Under the pieces are notes generated by a model. It had not been told where the DNA came from and did no database searches. It was given only the letters and a program-made list of their open reading frames with translations. Below are positions 55,433 through 64,000 of a DNA stretch of 64,000 bases, in pieces. Numbering within the stretch: the stretch's first letter is position 1; every line of letters begins with the position of its first letter. This DNA comes from Desulfitobacterium dichloroeliminans LMG P-21439. GTDB lineage: Bacteria; Bacillota; Desulfitobacteriia; Desulfitobacteriales; Desulfitobacteriaceae. Made by a program: the position numbers and the translations under genes. The stretch covers positions 3,448,001-3,512,000 of the forward strand of contig NC_019903.1 in NCBI RefSeq assembly GCF_000243135.2, written 5' to 3'.

Positions 55433-56152
55433 TTACAGAATCTTGCTTAGGAAGGACTGGGTCCTTGGATTCCGAGGATTACCGAAAAGCTCTGCCGGTG
55501 ATCCTTCCTCCATAATGACTCCCTCATCCATGAAGATCACCCGATCTCCTACTTCCCGAGCAAAGCCCATCTCATGGGTTACCACAACCATAGTCATACC
55601 TTCCCGAGCCAGATCCTTCATGACGGCTAAAACCTCACCGACCATCTCAGGATCAAGAGCAGAGGTCGGCTCATCAAAGAGCATGACTTTAGGATGCATA
55701 GCCAAGGCACGTGCAATTGCCACCCGTTGTTGCTGCCCACCCGAGAGTCGATCAGGATACTCATCCGCCTTATCTTCTAGTCCAACCTTTTTCAGTAGCT
55801 CTAAGGCAATTTCCCGGGCTTGATGTTTGTTAGTCTTCCGAACGATTTCCGGGGCCATGGCGACATTCTCTAAAGCAGTCTTATGAGGGAAGAGATTAAA
55901 GCGTTGGAATACCATTCCTACCTCACGGCGGATGGCGTTCACATTAGCTTCCGAATTCAGAGGAATCCCATCTATGCTAATTTCCCCTTGGGTCGTTTCT
56001 TCAAGCTTATTGAGGCAACGCAAAAAGGTGCTTTTCCCTGAGCCACTGGGACCAATCACGACCACAACTTCTTTTTCTTTTATATGGCAATCAATACCCC
56101 GCAGTACCTCCAGTTTGCCAAAATGCTTATGCAGATTTTTAACGGTTATCAC
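55433..56152 (-). CDS. amino-acid ABC transporter ATPase (GlnQ class)
   Basis: 239 residues with a GTG start at 56152, 14 nt inside the permease gene end. Walker [16 protein letters not shown], signature [15 protein letters not shown], Walker [15 protein letters not shown], His switch [12 protein letters not shown]. The polar amino acid importer ATPase, GlnQ/ArtM-like. Third gene of the operon SBP-permease-ATPase. Confidence 0.95.
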   Translation of the reverse strand: MITVKNLHKHFGKLEVLRGIDCHIKEKEVVVVIGPSGSGKSTFLRCLNKLEETTQGEISIDGIPLNSEANVNAIRREVGMVFQRFNLFPHKTALENVAMAPEIVRKTNKHQAREIALELLKKVGLEDKADEYPDRLSGGQQQRVAIARALAMHPKVMLFDEPTSALDPEMVGEVLAVMKDLAREGMTMVVVTHEMGFAREVGDRVIFMDEGVIMEEGSPAELFGNPRNPRTQSFLSKIL

Positions 56153-56813
56153 TCTTACCGAACCTCCTCTCCGTATAGCTGACGAACCGCGATAAGATTA
56201 GCGTCATCACAAGATAGATTAAGGCCACTTCCATATAGATGACAAAGGGTTGGTAGGTTCGACTGACGATGAGTTTTCCGGTATACATGAGATCTTGAAG
56301 AGCAATAATGGACACTAAAGAAGAATCCTTTAACAGAGCTATAAACTCATTGCCTAGGGGAGGAATAACCCGTTTAAAGGCCTGTGGGAGAATAACATAG
56401 CGCATTGCTTGTGTTTGACCCATACCCAAAGAGCGAGCTGCTTCACCCTGGCCACGATCGATGGACTGGATGCCGGCCCGAAATATTTCGGCGATGTAAG
56501 CTCCGGAATTAAGTCCCATGGCCACAATCCCGGCGACAAATTGGTAATTATCAGGAATCTGGAAGCCCAAGAGCTGCGGGACAGCGAAATATACCATGAG
56601 GATCTGTACTAAGAGGGGCGTGCCTCTAAAAAAATCAATATAAGCAATCGCGAATCCACGCACGACCCGGCTGCCGGATAAACGCATCAGGGCCATAAAC
56701 AGTCCAATGACGATACCCATGGCCACTGCCCCGGCTGTAAGTTCTAAAGTAATTACTGCCCCTTTCAGCAAGGGGTTGATACTCTCAATCATCAATTCCC
56801 AGCGGAGTTCCAC
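56139..56813 (-). CDS. amino-acid ABC transporter permease (HisM/GlnP class)
   Basis: 224 residues from the GTG at 56813, which is 8 nt after GGAGG (a GTG at 56819 is too close). Five or so helices, and the permease EAA-type loop [25 protein letters not shown]. Brings polar amino acids through the membrane with the downstream ATPase. Confidence 0.93.
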   Translation of the reverse strand: MELRWELMIESINPLLKGAVITLELTAGAVAMGIVIGLFMALMRLSGSRVVRGFAIAYIDFFRGTPLLVQILMVYFAVPQLLGFQIPDNYQFVAGIVAMGLNSGAYIAEIFRAGIQSIDRGQGEAARSLGMGQTQAMRYVILPQAFKRVIPPLGNEFIALLKDSSLVSIIALQDLMYTGKLIVSRTYQPFVIYMEVALIYLVMTLILSRFVSYTERRFGKSDNR

Positions 56814-56903
56814 ACCCACATCCTCCTTTATTTACAAATCATAAATTCTGCTCAGATTTTTACCTGATAATTATACAGTCCTAAGCAAGCTTATTCAAGA
56901 ACA

Positions 56904-56928
56904 AAACGCCCAGCATTGCTAGGCGTTT
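56904..56928 (-). terminator. partial terminator between binding protein and permease genes
   Basis: AAACGCC-TAGC/GCTG-GGCGTTT with a short loop, then TTTTGTTC on the minus strand. It would let the binding protein be made in excess of the permease and ATPase. Confidence 0.75.
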
Positions 56929-56955
56929 GCGTCATTCACCGGCTTTATATAATTC

Positions 56956-57753
56956 TTAAAACTTAGGTGCATCCTCATTAAACCACTTTTTATAGATCTC
57001 GTTATACTTCCCATTATCCATAAATTTCTTAAGCGTCGCATTGACTTGATCAGCTAATTCTTTATTGTCGAGCTTAAAGGCGATGCCGAAATATTCTTTA
57101 GGAAAGTTACTGGAGACGATTTCAATATCCATATTGGGATTTTGCTTTATGAAGTAGTAGAGGGTTGGGGTATCAGCAACAACTGCATCGGACCCGCCGA
57201 TCATCATATCGTTAATCGCATCCCCGATGGTCTCAAATTTCTTCGGATCGATGCTTAATCCCTCAACAGCTTCCTGACCTGTTGTTCCTTGTTGTACCCC
57301 GACCTTTTTACCGATTAAATCCTGCTCAGATTTCACATCCGAGCCTTTCTTAACCGCAATAATTTGAGAGGATTCAAAATAGGGATCACTGAAAAGCACG
57401 GACTTGGAGCGGTCGTCAGTAATGGTCATTGCTGAAATCACTGCATCATAATTTCCTTGGCCGATAGCAGTCACTAACCCATCAAAGGATGAAGATTCGA
57501 ATTTCACAGTGTATCCCATATCTTTGCCGATTTCGTTCATTAAGTCGATGTCAAAGCCTACAGGATTTTGTTTTTCATCCATAAATTCAAAGGGCGCATA
57601 CTCAATAGCCGAACCGATCTTTAAAACCTTTTCTGTTCCAGCACCCGAAGCTGCCGGATCCTTGGCTGGAGCTTGGCTGCCTCCGCAACCTGTCAGAGCG
57701 AGCACGCCCATCATAAGGACAGCGATAACGCCATTACGTAAACTCTTTTTCAT
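56956..57753 (-). CDS. amino-acid ABC transporter substrate-binding lipoprotein
   Basis: 265 residues; lipobox VLALTGC. Family 3 solute-binding domain with KIGSAIEYAPFEFMDEKQNPVGFDIDLMNEIGK, SAMTITDDRSKSVLFSDPYFESSQ and VGVQQGTTGQEAVEGL. Binds a polar amino acid; which one is not readable. First gene of the importer operon, with a strong upstream promoter. Confidence 0.95.
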   Translation of the reverse strand: MKKSLRNGVIAVLMMGVLALTGCGGSQAPAKDPAASGAGTEKVLKIGSAIEYAPFEFMDEKQNPVGFDIDLMNEIGKDMGYTVKFESSSFDGLVTAIGQGNYDAVISAMTITDDRSKSVLFSDPYFESSQIIAVKKGSDVKSEQDLIGKKVGVQQGTTGQEAVEGLSIDPKKFETIGDAINDMMIGGSDAVVADTPTLYYFIKQNPNMDIEIVSSNFPKEYFGIAFKLDNKELADQVNATLKKFMDNGKYNEIYKKWFNEDAPKF

Positions 57754-57852
57754 TTCTTTTCCCTCTTCCTTTTCTTCTTACTTTACTTTACTTATCCTCT
57801 AGGTAATTCATGCTACTTTTTTAAGTATATCTTGTCTCTTTGGCTAGTAAAT

Positions 57853-57881
57853 ATTATACATAAAGCAGTAAGTTTATGCAA
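57853..57881 (-). promoter_or_regulatory. sigma-A-type promoter of the amino-acid importer operon
   Basis: Minus strand TTGCAT (57876-57881), 17 nt, TATAAT (57853-57858). An 8-bp inverted repeat, TTATGCAA (57874-57881) with TTGCATAA (57900-57907), overlaps the -35 box and may be an operator. Confidence 0.8.
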
Positions 57882-57931
57882 TGTATTTGCTTAATAACTT
57901 TGCATAACTTTAATTCTCCTGAGCATAAGAA

Positions 57932-57960
57932 AAAGCATTGGGTTCAATTCCCAATGCTTT
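57932..57960 (-). terminator. intrinsic terminator after the zinc-ribbon gene
   Basis: Perfect 11-bp stem AAAGCATTGGG/CCCAATGCTTT, 7-nt loop, then a T-tract on the minus strand. Confidence 0.92.
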
Positions 57961-57985
57961 GATATATTGCTCGGTTACTCTCTGA

Positions 57986-58279
57986 TTAGCGACCTACACG
58001 TTGAGCTTGGTAGCAATCACGGCAGTAAACGGGGCGATCTGAAGTTGGTTGAAAAGGAACTTGAGTTTCAACGCCACATTCTGCACAAACAACAGTGTGC
58101 ATTTCGCGTTGGCGAGCTTCTCCGCCATTGCGGCTTGCTTTACGAGCATTACGGCAATCTCTGCAACGTTGTGGTTCGTTTTCGAAACCTTTCTCTGCAT
58201 AGAATTCTTGTTCACCAACGGTGAATACAAATGTGGTACCGCAATCTTTGCATACTAGATCTTTGTCTTGAAACGCCAT
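57986..58279 (-). CDS. small zinc-ribbon protein
   Basis: 97 residues with four CXXC pairs: CKDC, CRDC, CAEC and CRDC, arranged as two zinc-ribbon units (QDKDLVCKDCGTTFVF ... PQRCRDCR, and VVCAECGVET ... PVYCRDCY). Such short proteins occur widely in Firmicutes; nucleic acid or protein binding is likely but the target is unknown. Has its own terminator. Confidence 0.9.
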   Translation of the reverse strand: MAFQDKDLVCKDCGTTFVFTVGEQEFYAEKGFENEPQRCRDCRNARKASRNGGEARQREMHTVVCAECGVETQVPFQPTSDRPVYCRDCYQAQRVGR

Positions 58280-58373
58280 GAAGAAAATCCCCTTACCTAA
58301 AAAATAGTAACAGACTCACGCCTATCCGACCCTATTATACCATCGAATCTGGAGACTGGGTAGTCCTTTTTTC

Positions 58374-59120
58374 TTAGGATTTCTCCATACCGGCAGCTAG
58401 AACAAGTCCATAAACTTCCTCGGCGCCGTTCTTCCTCAGCTCCTTCGCGCAGTGTTCTAAGGTTGCACCGGTGGTCGCCACATCATCAATCAGCCATATC
58501 CTTGCCCCTTGGATGCATTTTTGCTCAGGGGTCATACGAAAAACCCCTTCTAAGTTATGCAGCCGCTCTTGACGACTCAATCCGACTTGGGGCGTGGTGG
58601 CTCGAACTCTTTGAAGTCCCTCCCAGATGGGAATCTTCAGTTCCCAGTGCAGAAGCGAGGCAATTGCTGCCGCTTGGTTAAAACCTCGTTCCGCCAATCT
58701 TTCCCCATGCATCGGAACAGGTACCAAAACATCCGGTGGAGGCAAGTGATGGATGGCAAATTCCGCCAAGGGCTGACTTAGCCTTTTCAGGAGATAGGGC
58801 TGGGATTTAAATTTGACATCCTGAATCAACTCCCGCCAAGCCTCGGTATAATGTCCCCAAGCCACCACTTGGTTCAGTCCCTTGGGGCCCCTTCCTTGGG
58901 CGCAATCCTGGCATTCCTCAACATTCCCTTCGATGAGCTTTCCGCAATGCCCACAACGCCTGAGGCCGGGATAAAAGTAGGCAGACTCACAGGGACCACA
59001 AAAAACCTGACTTCCAGTGACTGGTGCATCGCAGAGAAGGCAGGTGGTTTGCTTTTCATAAAGCAAGGAGTGTGCAAGATCTTTTAGATGCTGCCAGAAG
59101 GAAAGGGCGTCGCGTGCCAT
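58374..59120 (-). CDS. comFC: ComFC-type phosphoribosyltransferase-like competence protein
   Basis: 248 residues. N-terminal zinc site (TCLLCDAPV, VFCGPCESA, RRCGHCGKL, EECQDCAQG), then a PRTase domain with VLVPVPMHGERLAERGFNQAAAIA and the PRPP loop IWLIDDVATTGATLEHC. ComFC is needed for DNA uptake in competent Bacillus; orphan relatives occur in non-competent species. It follows the ComFA-like helicase gene by 16 nt. Confidence 0.92.
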   Translation of the reverse strand: MARDALSFWQHLKDLAHSLLYEKQTTCLLCDAPVTGSQVFCGPCESAYFYPGLRRCGHCGKLIEGNVEECQDCAQGRGPKGLNQVVAWGHYTEAWRELIQDVKFKSQPYLLKRLSQPLAEFAIHHLPPPDVLVPVPMHGERLAERGFNQAAAIASLLHWELKIPIWEGLQRVRATTPQVGLSRQERLHNLEGVFRMTPEQKCIQGARIWLIDDVATTGATLEHCAKELRKNGAEEVYGLVLAAGMEKS

Positions 59121-59136
59121 GAGGCACCTCCTTTGC

Positions 59137-60903
59137 TTAATCGATTAATCCCTGGGCCAGAGCTAATTCATTTTGCTCCCTAATCCAAACCATCGCCTTT
59201 TCCATCCCAGGGGTTTTTCTCGTGGCAAGGAAGAGAGCACTGCCAGTCGGATTCTCTCGGGTTCTTCCCACCCGTCCCGCCATCTGCACGAGAGCTCTCT
59301 CATCAAACAGTTTATGATCTGCTTCTAACACCACAACCTGTGCATCAGGAAATGTTATTCCCCGCTCCAGAATGGAGGTACAGACAAAGACGTGATATTT
59401 CCTTCTCCTCAGTCCTTCAATCTTCTCTTGTCGTTGAGGGTCAGTGCTATAGCTTCCGGCAATGACCCACTCTGGGAATTCCCCCTGCAGCAGGTTAACC
59501 CATGCATTAACCCAGGATATTTTTGGGACGAAGATGAGAACTGGTCCGAGACGCACTAACTCTTTCAGCCACTGCCATACTTTCAGAATCGGATGATGAC
59601 TAAACCTTTCCGGCGCCAACCCCTCGGAGACCTTCCGCCATTCAGGCATCGGGATAGCCCGACGGTGATGCCGAGCGGGTATGCGAATGAGTCCCATCTT
59701 TCCATCCCGTACCTTACCTAAACTTTCTGCGGTCGGAGTGGCGGTCAGATAGACAATCTTCCCCTCTGGTCGCAAGGCTTGCTGAATTCCCCATGCCAAA
59801 GCATCGTTGCCATAATAGGGGAAGGCATCCATCTCATCAAGATAGATTATATCAAAGGCCTGATAAAATCGGAGTATCTGATGAGTCGTGGCTAGGACCA
59901 AGGGAGACGAAGCAAAGTGCTCCGGACTGATCCCGGTCAAAACACTTATCTGCAGGTCCGGAAAATCCTCTTGCAAGCGAGGAGCTACATCATGGATCAC
60001 ATCCTGTCGGGGAGCCGCAAACAGGACTCTTCTTCCTTGCTCAAGTGCCCATGCGGTAGCTGGAAAACAGACCTCAGTTTTGCCTGCTCCGCAGGCTGCC
60101 CAGAGCAACATTTCCCGCCCAACAGCCTCACTTATCGAATCCTCTTGGACATACTTTAAAATCTCTTGGGAAGCCAGCTTTTGGGCCTCACTTAGCTCCC
60201 AACGTGGCGAGAAGACAATCTTATGCTGCTTAGGCCAATGTATATCCGGTAGACATGTACTTCGATAGAGAGCATGAAGAGAGCTAACTGCCCCTAATAC
60301 AGTGCATTCTGTGCAGGTAGCGGTTGATCCATAAATGCTTGTCCATTCCTCTACCTTTGTCCCCCCGCAACGCTGGCATCTCCAACCTTGGTCATCCTTG
60401 ATGACCGCGGGGACCCATTCCCCATATCCTTTGCTAATTTGTTCATGGCACAGGCATAAAACTTCAGAATAAGGAATACGACACTCCTTCCCCAACCGTT
60501 GAAGATCGGTTTTTGCTAGCAGTCTTCCTGTCATCCTCGCTTGAAAAGCATCTCGGCCTCTAGACCGAATTTTCCCCTCAGGATCAAATTGAAAACTCTC
60601 CAAATGCTCCCAGTGCCAAGCTTGGGAGATGCTTACCTTTTTCTGCAAAATTTTGATCAGCTCGCCCTTGAGCCCATCCCGATCTCTTTTTAGGACCTTT
60701 GTCTCTCCTTTTCTTCGCCTAAGCCAGAAAGACGTCAACTTCTCCGCTTTGTTTTTTTTGTTACTCATTTTATCGAGCAAGGATAAAGCAAAACCAAAGG
60801 GAAGACCAGGTAACAAGACCTCAGCCTTCTCCTGAAGGAAGCTCATCTCTCTGAGAGGAGTGATATGCAATTCCACTGATTCCGAAAGTAGAATATAGAA
60901 CAT
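59137..60903 (-). CDS. ComFA-like DEAD-box DNA translocase/helicase
   Basis: 588 residues from the ATG at 60903 (AAGGAG upstream). The N-terminal about 150 residues are extra. A zinc-binding set (CQRCGGTKVEEW, CTECTV) precedes the helicase core. Walker A WAACGAGKTEV, Walker B YLDEMDAF, motif III YLTATPT, and the arginine-finger motif QMAGRVGRTRENP. ComFA drives single-stranded DNA into the cytoplasm during transformation. It is an operon with comFC. No comE or other competence genes are in the window. Confidence 0.9.
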   Translation of the reverse strand: MFYILLSESVELHITPLREMSFLQEKAEVLLPGLPFGFALSLLDKMSNKKNKAEKLTSFWLRRRKGETKVLKRDRDGLKGELIKILQKKVSISQAWHWEHLESFQFDPEGKIRSRGRDAFQARMTGRLLAKTDLQRLGKECRIPYSEVLCLCHEQISKGYGEWVPAVIKDDQGWRCQRCGGTKVEEWTSIYGSTATCTECTVLGAVSSLHALYRSTCLPDIHWPKQHKIVFSPRWELSEAQKLASQEILKYVQEDSISEAVGREMLLWAACGAGKTEVCFPATAWALEQGRRVLFAAPRQDVIHDVAPRLQEDFPDLQISVLTGISPEHFASSPLVLATTHQILRFYQAFDIIYLDEMDAFPYYGNDALAWGIQQALRPEGKIVYLTATPTAESLGKVRDGKMGLIRIPARHHRRAIPMPEWRKVSEGLAPERFSHHPILKVWQWLKELVRLGPVLIFVPKISWVNAWVNLLQGEFPEWVIAGSYSTDPQRQEKIEGLRRRKYHVFVCTSILERGITFPDAQVVVLEADHKLFDERALVQMAGRVGRTRENPTGSALFLATRKTPGMEKAMVWIREQNELALAQGLID

Positions 60904-61192
60904 CGCTAAATATCGCTCCTTGATCGTAACCTTATCCTTTGAAATACATGAGTCCTAGTTATTACACTATTCTTCTTCGCCCGTTGTTACCCTTCTTGCT
61001 TTTCCCATTAATTTTCCTACCAAACTTCCCTGTCGTTTTTACTTGCACCACTTATATATAAAATTTATTGTCTGAGTCGAGGAGTTAACATAAAACCCAA
61101 TATTTCCTAATATGATTTCTTCTCTTTTCGGGTAATCTATCATCGTTCCGGTTTTAAAGGCTTGTCCCTTAAAAACAAAGGAGGAGTGTGAA
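60904..61192. other. divergent intergenic stretch, no gene
   Basis: Between the ComFA-like gene and the small exported protein. AT-rich, with no convincing frame or known RNA. It should hold the promoters of both divergent units, but I could not assign clear boxes. Confidence 0.4.
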
Positions 61193-61555
61193 TTGTTGAA
61201 GAAATTCGCTGTAAGTTTACTCACCTTAGCCTTCCTCTCTTTAGGTGCTGGTAGTGCTTTTGGAGCAACAGCTGCTGCACCTGATCCTGCCAAATTGGCA
61301 GAACTCAAAGCTCTCCACCAACAGATGGTTGAGCTCAAGGTGCAAATGCTCGACAAACAAGTCGAAGCAGGAATTCTTGAAAAAGAAAAGGCTGCTGAAA
61401 TCAAGGCTAAAATCGAGCATCACCAAAAAAAGGTTGAAGAGGATCTGGCTAATGGAAAGTATGACTTTGGGAAAAGGCATCATAAAGATGGTGTTAAAAA
61501 ATCCGAAGGCGATCAAAAAACATCCGACACAAAATCTTCTTCAAGTACGCGCTGA
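61193..61555 (+). CDS. small exported coiled-coil protein (DUF2680-like)
   Basis: 120 residues with a TTG start at 61193 (GGAGGAG upstream; TTG at 61196 is also possible). Signal peptide (FAVSLLTLAFLSLGAGSAFG), then a short alpha-helical stretch (LKALHQQMVELKVQMLDKQVEAGILEKEKAAEIKAKI) and a charged Lys/Ser tail. It matches the pattern of DUF2680 proteins of spore-formers. Function unknown. A CCCCCAAC/GTTGGGGG hairpin about 35-55 nt after the stop could be a weak terminator. Confidence 0.75.
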   Translation: MLKKFAVSLLTLAFLSLGAGSAFGATAAAPDPAKLAELKALHQQMVELKVQMLDKQVEAGILEKEKAAEIKAKIEHHQKKVEEDLANGKYDFGKRHHKDGVKKSEGDQKTSDTKSSSSTR

Positions 61556-61677
61556 CTTTGCTAGGCACCCGCTTTTAACTGGAACCCTGATCCCCCAACA
61601 TGAGTTGGGGGATTCCTGTATTTTGAGCTTTTATTAATTCAAAGCTATAATTATGTGCCTCTATAGGTCGGTAGCAT

Positions 61678-62052
61678 CTAATTCAGATGAGGCTTTGACT
61701 CCTGTAGTCGCCATGTAAAGCTGGAAAACGCTTGCTTTAAACATTGAATATGGCGTAGCTCTTCCGCGGTGAGTTGATTCTCTTGTCCAGATAACTCAAT
61801 CTCGCAATGGATGGGAATCCCCATTTCTCGCTCCATATCCCTAATAAAATATCTCAAGGAAAAGGCAAATCGTTCCTGCTGATCGATAGATTCTTGATTG
61901 ATGAATTTCACAATGATTTGGGATTTATAGCAGCTTCTCTTCCAATCTATAATTTTTTTCTCTGTCGTAGCCGGCATCGTCCATTCCCAATAATCAGCGA
62001 GTAGCCAAAGCAACGCCACTATGGCTCCCAGTGCTGTAAGTTGTATATTCAT
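61678..62052 (-). CDS. hypothetical protein with one membrane anchor
   Basis: 124 residues: an N-terminal transmembrane helix (about 5-22) followed by a soluble, charged domain (KIIDWKRSCYKSQIIVKFINQESIDQQERFAFSLRYFIRD). The ATG at 62052 has a GGAGGGAG site. It looks like a small anchored protein with a short beta-alpha domain. No family recognised. Confidence 0.55.
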   Translation of the reverse strand: MNIQLTALGAIVALLWLLADYWEWTMPATTEKKIIDWKRSCYKSQIIVKFINQESIDQQERFAFSLRYFIRDMEREMGIPIHCEIELSGQENQLTAEELRHIQCLKQAFSSFTWRLQESKPHLN

Positions 62053-62252
62053 CTTTCTTTCTCTCCCTCCTACCCTAGCCTATGCAAGAATTGTAGAAGG
62101 GTAATTTGTCTCAAGATAGGCATTCAGTACCGCACGAACGTTCCCCTCTGAAAGAAGTCTCGCTCAAAGCAGGGATATGAAGTATTAGGAAAGAATTCTT
62201 ATAGTGCAAACAAAATGCATTGATCACCGAACAAATCCAGTTCAATACGCAC

Positions 62253-62283
62253 AAAAAACCAGGGCGAGCAACGCTCCCCCTGG
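62253..62283 (-). terminator. intrinsic terminator after fabZ
   Basis: CCAGGGGGAGC/GCTCGCCCTGG (62259-62283) followed by TTTTTT on the minus strand. Confidence 0.92.
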
Positions 62284-62315
62284 CTTTTGAATGGTCTATA
62301 CGATTCAAATTCGTC

Positions 62316-62753
62316 TTAGTTTTCTAATTTTGGACCTACCGCAAATTTCAAGGTACCCTCAGCTACTACATCATTTCCCACATAAGCTTTGCCCTGAGCA
62401 ACGCCAATACCGCGTTTGAGCTTAAGCAGTTCAACTTCCAAACGAAGTTGGTCTCCTGGGATGACTTGTTTGCGGAACCGCACGTCCTCAAGTCCGGCAA
62501 AAAGCGCCACATGTCCTGCGTATTCCGGCAGCTTTAGTAGAATGACGGCTCCCACCTGGGCCAAGGCTTCCATAATCAGCACACCAGGCATCACGGGATA
62601 ACCCGGAAAATGCCCTTGGAAAAAGGGCTCATTGCCGGAAACATTTTTTAATCCCACACCGCGTTTTCCTTCCTCTAATTCGAGAATGCGATCAACCAGT
62701 AAAAAAGGATAACGATGAGGAATGATTTTTTGAATTTCTTGACTTTCTAACAT
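62316..62753 (-). CDS. fabZ: 3-hydroxyacyl-ACP dehydratase FabZ
   Basis: 145 residues from the ATG at 62753 (GGGAGG 8 nt upstream). Hotdog fold with [14 protein letters not shown], catalytic His and Glu in [23 protein letters not shown]. Dehydrates beta-hydroxyacyl-ACP in fatty acid synthesis. Not beside other fab genes here; it is monocistronic with its own terminator. Confidence 0.96.
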   Translation of the reverse strand: MLESQEIQKIIPHRYPFLLVDRILELEEGKRGVGLKNVSGNEPFFQGHFPGYPVMPGVLIMEALAQVGAVILLKLPEYAGHVALFAGLEDVRFRKQVIPGDQLRLEVELLKLKRGIGVAQGKAYVGNDVVAEGTLKFAVGPKLEN

Positions 62754-62847
62754 ATAGAGGGCCTCCCATCCCATGGTTTTTAGTACCTAGTCACAATTTC
62801 ATGTACACTTAGTATAACCGAGTTTGGCGAAGAAGGGAAGAACCGCA

Positions 62848-63969
62848 TTGGCTACCTACAAAGTATTACAATTAATTGGCGGTGGAGAAATCGGGGGTGC
62901 CGAGCAGCATGTTCTAACCCTGCTACAGGGTCTTCACTCGGCCTCTTTATCCCTGACTTCAGGCTGTTTAGTCGCCGGACCTTTTGCCAAGCTTACTGAG
63001 GAGCGTGGAATTCCCACTCTACTCTTTCCCATGAGACATGCTCTGGATCTATCCCCTTTGCCCAAGCTAATAGAGGTGATACGCCGAGAAGAGTTTTCGC
63101 TTCTCCACACTCATGGCTCCCGGGCCAATCTTCTTGGCAGATTGGCCGGCTGGCGCTTAAAGATTCCTGTGATCAGCACAGTCCATAGCTCCCTTCGACA
63201 AGATTATCTTTCCCCGCAGGCTGCCCGCTTAGCCCTAACCTTAGATCGTCTAACCCTGCCCCTGACTTCTGGAATTATCACGGTTTCCGAGGCTTTAGCT
63301 CAAGAGGTTGCTGCACGTGGAGGGCAAAAGATTCGCACCATCTACAACGGAATCCAGCTCCTACCTCAGCTTGATTCTCTCGAGGAAAGGGATAATTTAC
63401 GTCAGTGTTTTCGCCAAATATGGAAAATCCCTAACGGTGCCCTAGTACTCGGCTGTGTCGCTCGCCTGCACCCAACGAAAGGCTTAAGCACGCTCCTTGA
63501 GGCAGCGCAAATCCTCCGGAGCCAATTCCCCTTAATCCATATTCTTATCATCGGTGACGGACCCCTTCACTCAGAACTCCAAAAACAAGCAAAATCTCTT
63601 GATCTAACACTTACCCTGGCGGGATATCTACCTGATGCTTACCAAGCCCTTCCCGCTATGGATCTTTTTGTTCTTCCCTCCCTTAGCGAAGGCATGGGTC
63701 TAGTGCTCCTGGAAGCCATGCAAGCCCGTTTACCTATTGTTGCTACAGCTGTAGGAGGCATACCCGAAGTCATCCGCCACAAACAGGATGGGTTGCTGGT
63801 CCCTCCCGGGCAACCGAAGGATCTCGCCGAATCCTGTGCTGAGCTACTTCAAAAACCCGACCTTGCTGCCTCGTGTATAGCTTCCGGGGCAAAGCGCTGG
63901 CAGGATTTCAGCGTCCAGATGATGCTCAGACAAACTCAGAACTTTTATGGAGAAGTGTTGATGATTTAA
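62848..63969 (+). CDS. glycosyltransferase family 4 protein
   Basis: 373 residues from a TTG at 62848 (AAGGGAAG upstream; a TTG at 62824 is possible but without a ribosome site). GT-B fold: KVLQLIGGGEIGGAEQHVLTLL at the N-terminus, an acceptor region (HTHGSRANLLGRLAG), and the C-terminal nucleotide-sugar site LFVLPSLSEGMGLVLLEAMQA with ATAVGGIPEVI. Probably adds a sugar to a surface glycan or lipid. Acceptor and donor unknown. It diverges from fabZ. Confidence 0.93.
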   Translation: MATYKVLQLIGGGEIGGAEQHVLTLLQGLHSASLSLTSGCLVAGPFAKLTEERGIPTLLFPMRHALDLSPLPKLIEVIRREEFSLLHTHGSRANLLGRLAGWRLKIPVISTVHSSLRQDYLSPQAARLALTLDRLTLPLTSGIITVSEALAQEVAARGGQKIRTIYNGIQLLPQLDSLEERDNLRQCFRQIWKIPNGALVLGCVARLHPTKGLSTLLEAAQILRSQFPLIHILIIGDGPLHSELQKQAKSLDLTLTLAGYLPDAYQALPAMDLFVLPSLSEGMGLVLLEAMQARLPIVATAVGGIPEVIRHKQDGLLVPPGQPKDLAESCAELLQKPDLAASCIASGAKRWQDFSVQMMLRQTQNFYGEVLMI

Positions 63970-64000
63970 GCTCATGACGTTAACTATATAAACTAAAAGC

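Noticed and set aside
62111-62308. Minus-strand 65-codon frame after fabZ
   Set aside because: Runs through the fabZ terminator hairpin; no family match or ribosome site.

Overview
The window looks like a chromosomal stretch of an anaerobic, spore-forming Clostridia-type Firmicute, most like Desulfitobacterium/Desulfosporosinus (Peptococcaceae sensu lato). This is inferred from gene content: a Tat-exported molybdopterin oxidoreductase operon, Tat [NiFe]-hydrogenase genes, a K+-type membrane pyrophosphatase, a split transketolase, and the Firmicute rapZ-yvcK-whiA cluster. Strong GGAGG ribosome sites with frequent GTG/TTG starts agree with this. No rRNA, tRNA or CRISPR was seen. Almost all genes lie on the minus strand; the exceptions are a cell-wall glycosidase, one transposase, a small secreted protein and a glycosyltransferase.

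Layout. 1-4.0 kb: a three-gene respiratory complex (catalytic subunit, FeS subunit, membrane anchor cut by the window edge). 4.2-12.5 kb: smpB, hppA, secG and the lower glycolysis run pgk-tpiA-gpmI-eno, without the expected cggR-gap upstream. 12.7-19.9 kb: Na/Pi cotransporter and phoU, then rapZ-yvcK-whiA-rpoN. 19.9-26 kb: an orphan solute-binding lipoprotein, a B12-binding-type radical SAM protein, an IS110-family element and a LysM/GH18 hydrolase. 26-30 kb: a polysaccharide deacetylase, then a compact sulfur operon (CstR-like repressor, sulfide:quinone oxidoreductase-like flavoprotein, DsrC/TusE-like and DsrE-like proteins) with a recognisable operator and promoter.

30-35.7 kb is a scrap zone. 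A HAD phosphatase gene is cut in two by a 3.6-kb segment carrying an IS1380-like element plus a hydrogenase small subunit and a truncated large subunit; the segment is flanked by a 5-bp direct repeat. Next to it lie remnants of a hydantoinase and a DUF3830 gene. 35.7-41.2 kb: uvrA and uvrB, separated by a fold-back repeat that has a shorter relative upstream of pgk.

41-64 kb is mostly housekeeping: a periplasmic-binding-like lipoprotein, an orphan P-loop ATPase, the cell-division cell-wall group ftsE-ftsX-(EnvC-like)-(CtpA-like), split transketolase, prfB with its programmed frameshift, secA, hpf, a cold-shock protein, an amino-acid ABC importer, comF genes, fabZ and a GT4 glycosyltransferase. 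Many operons end in clear intrinsic terminators, listed individually.
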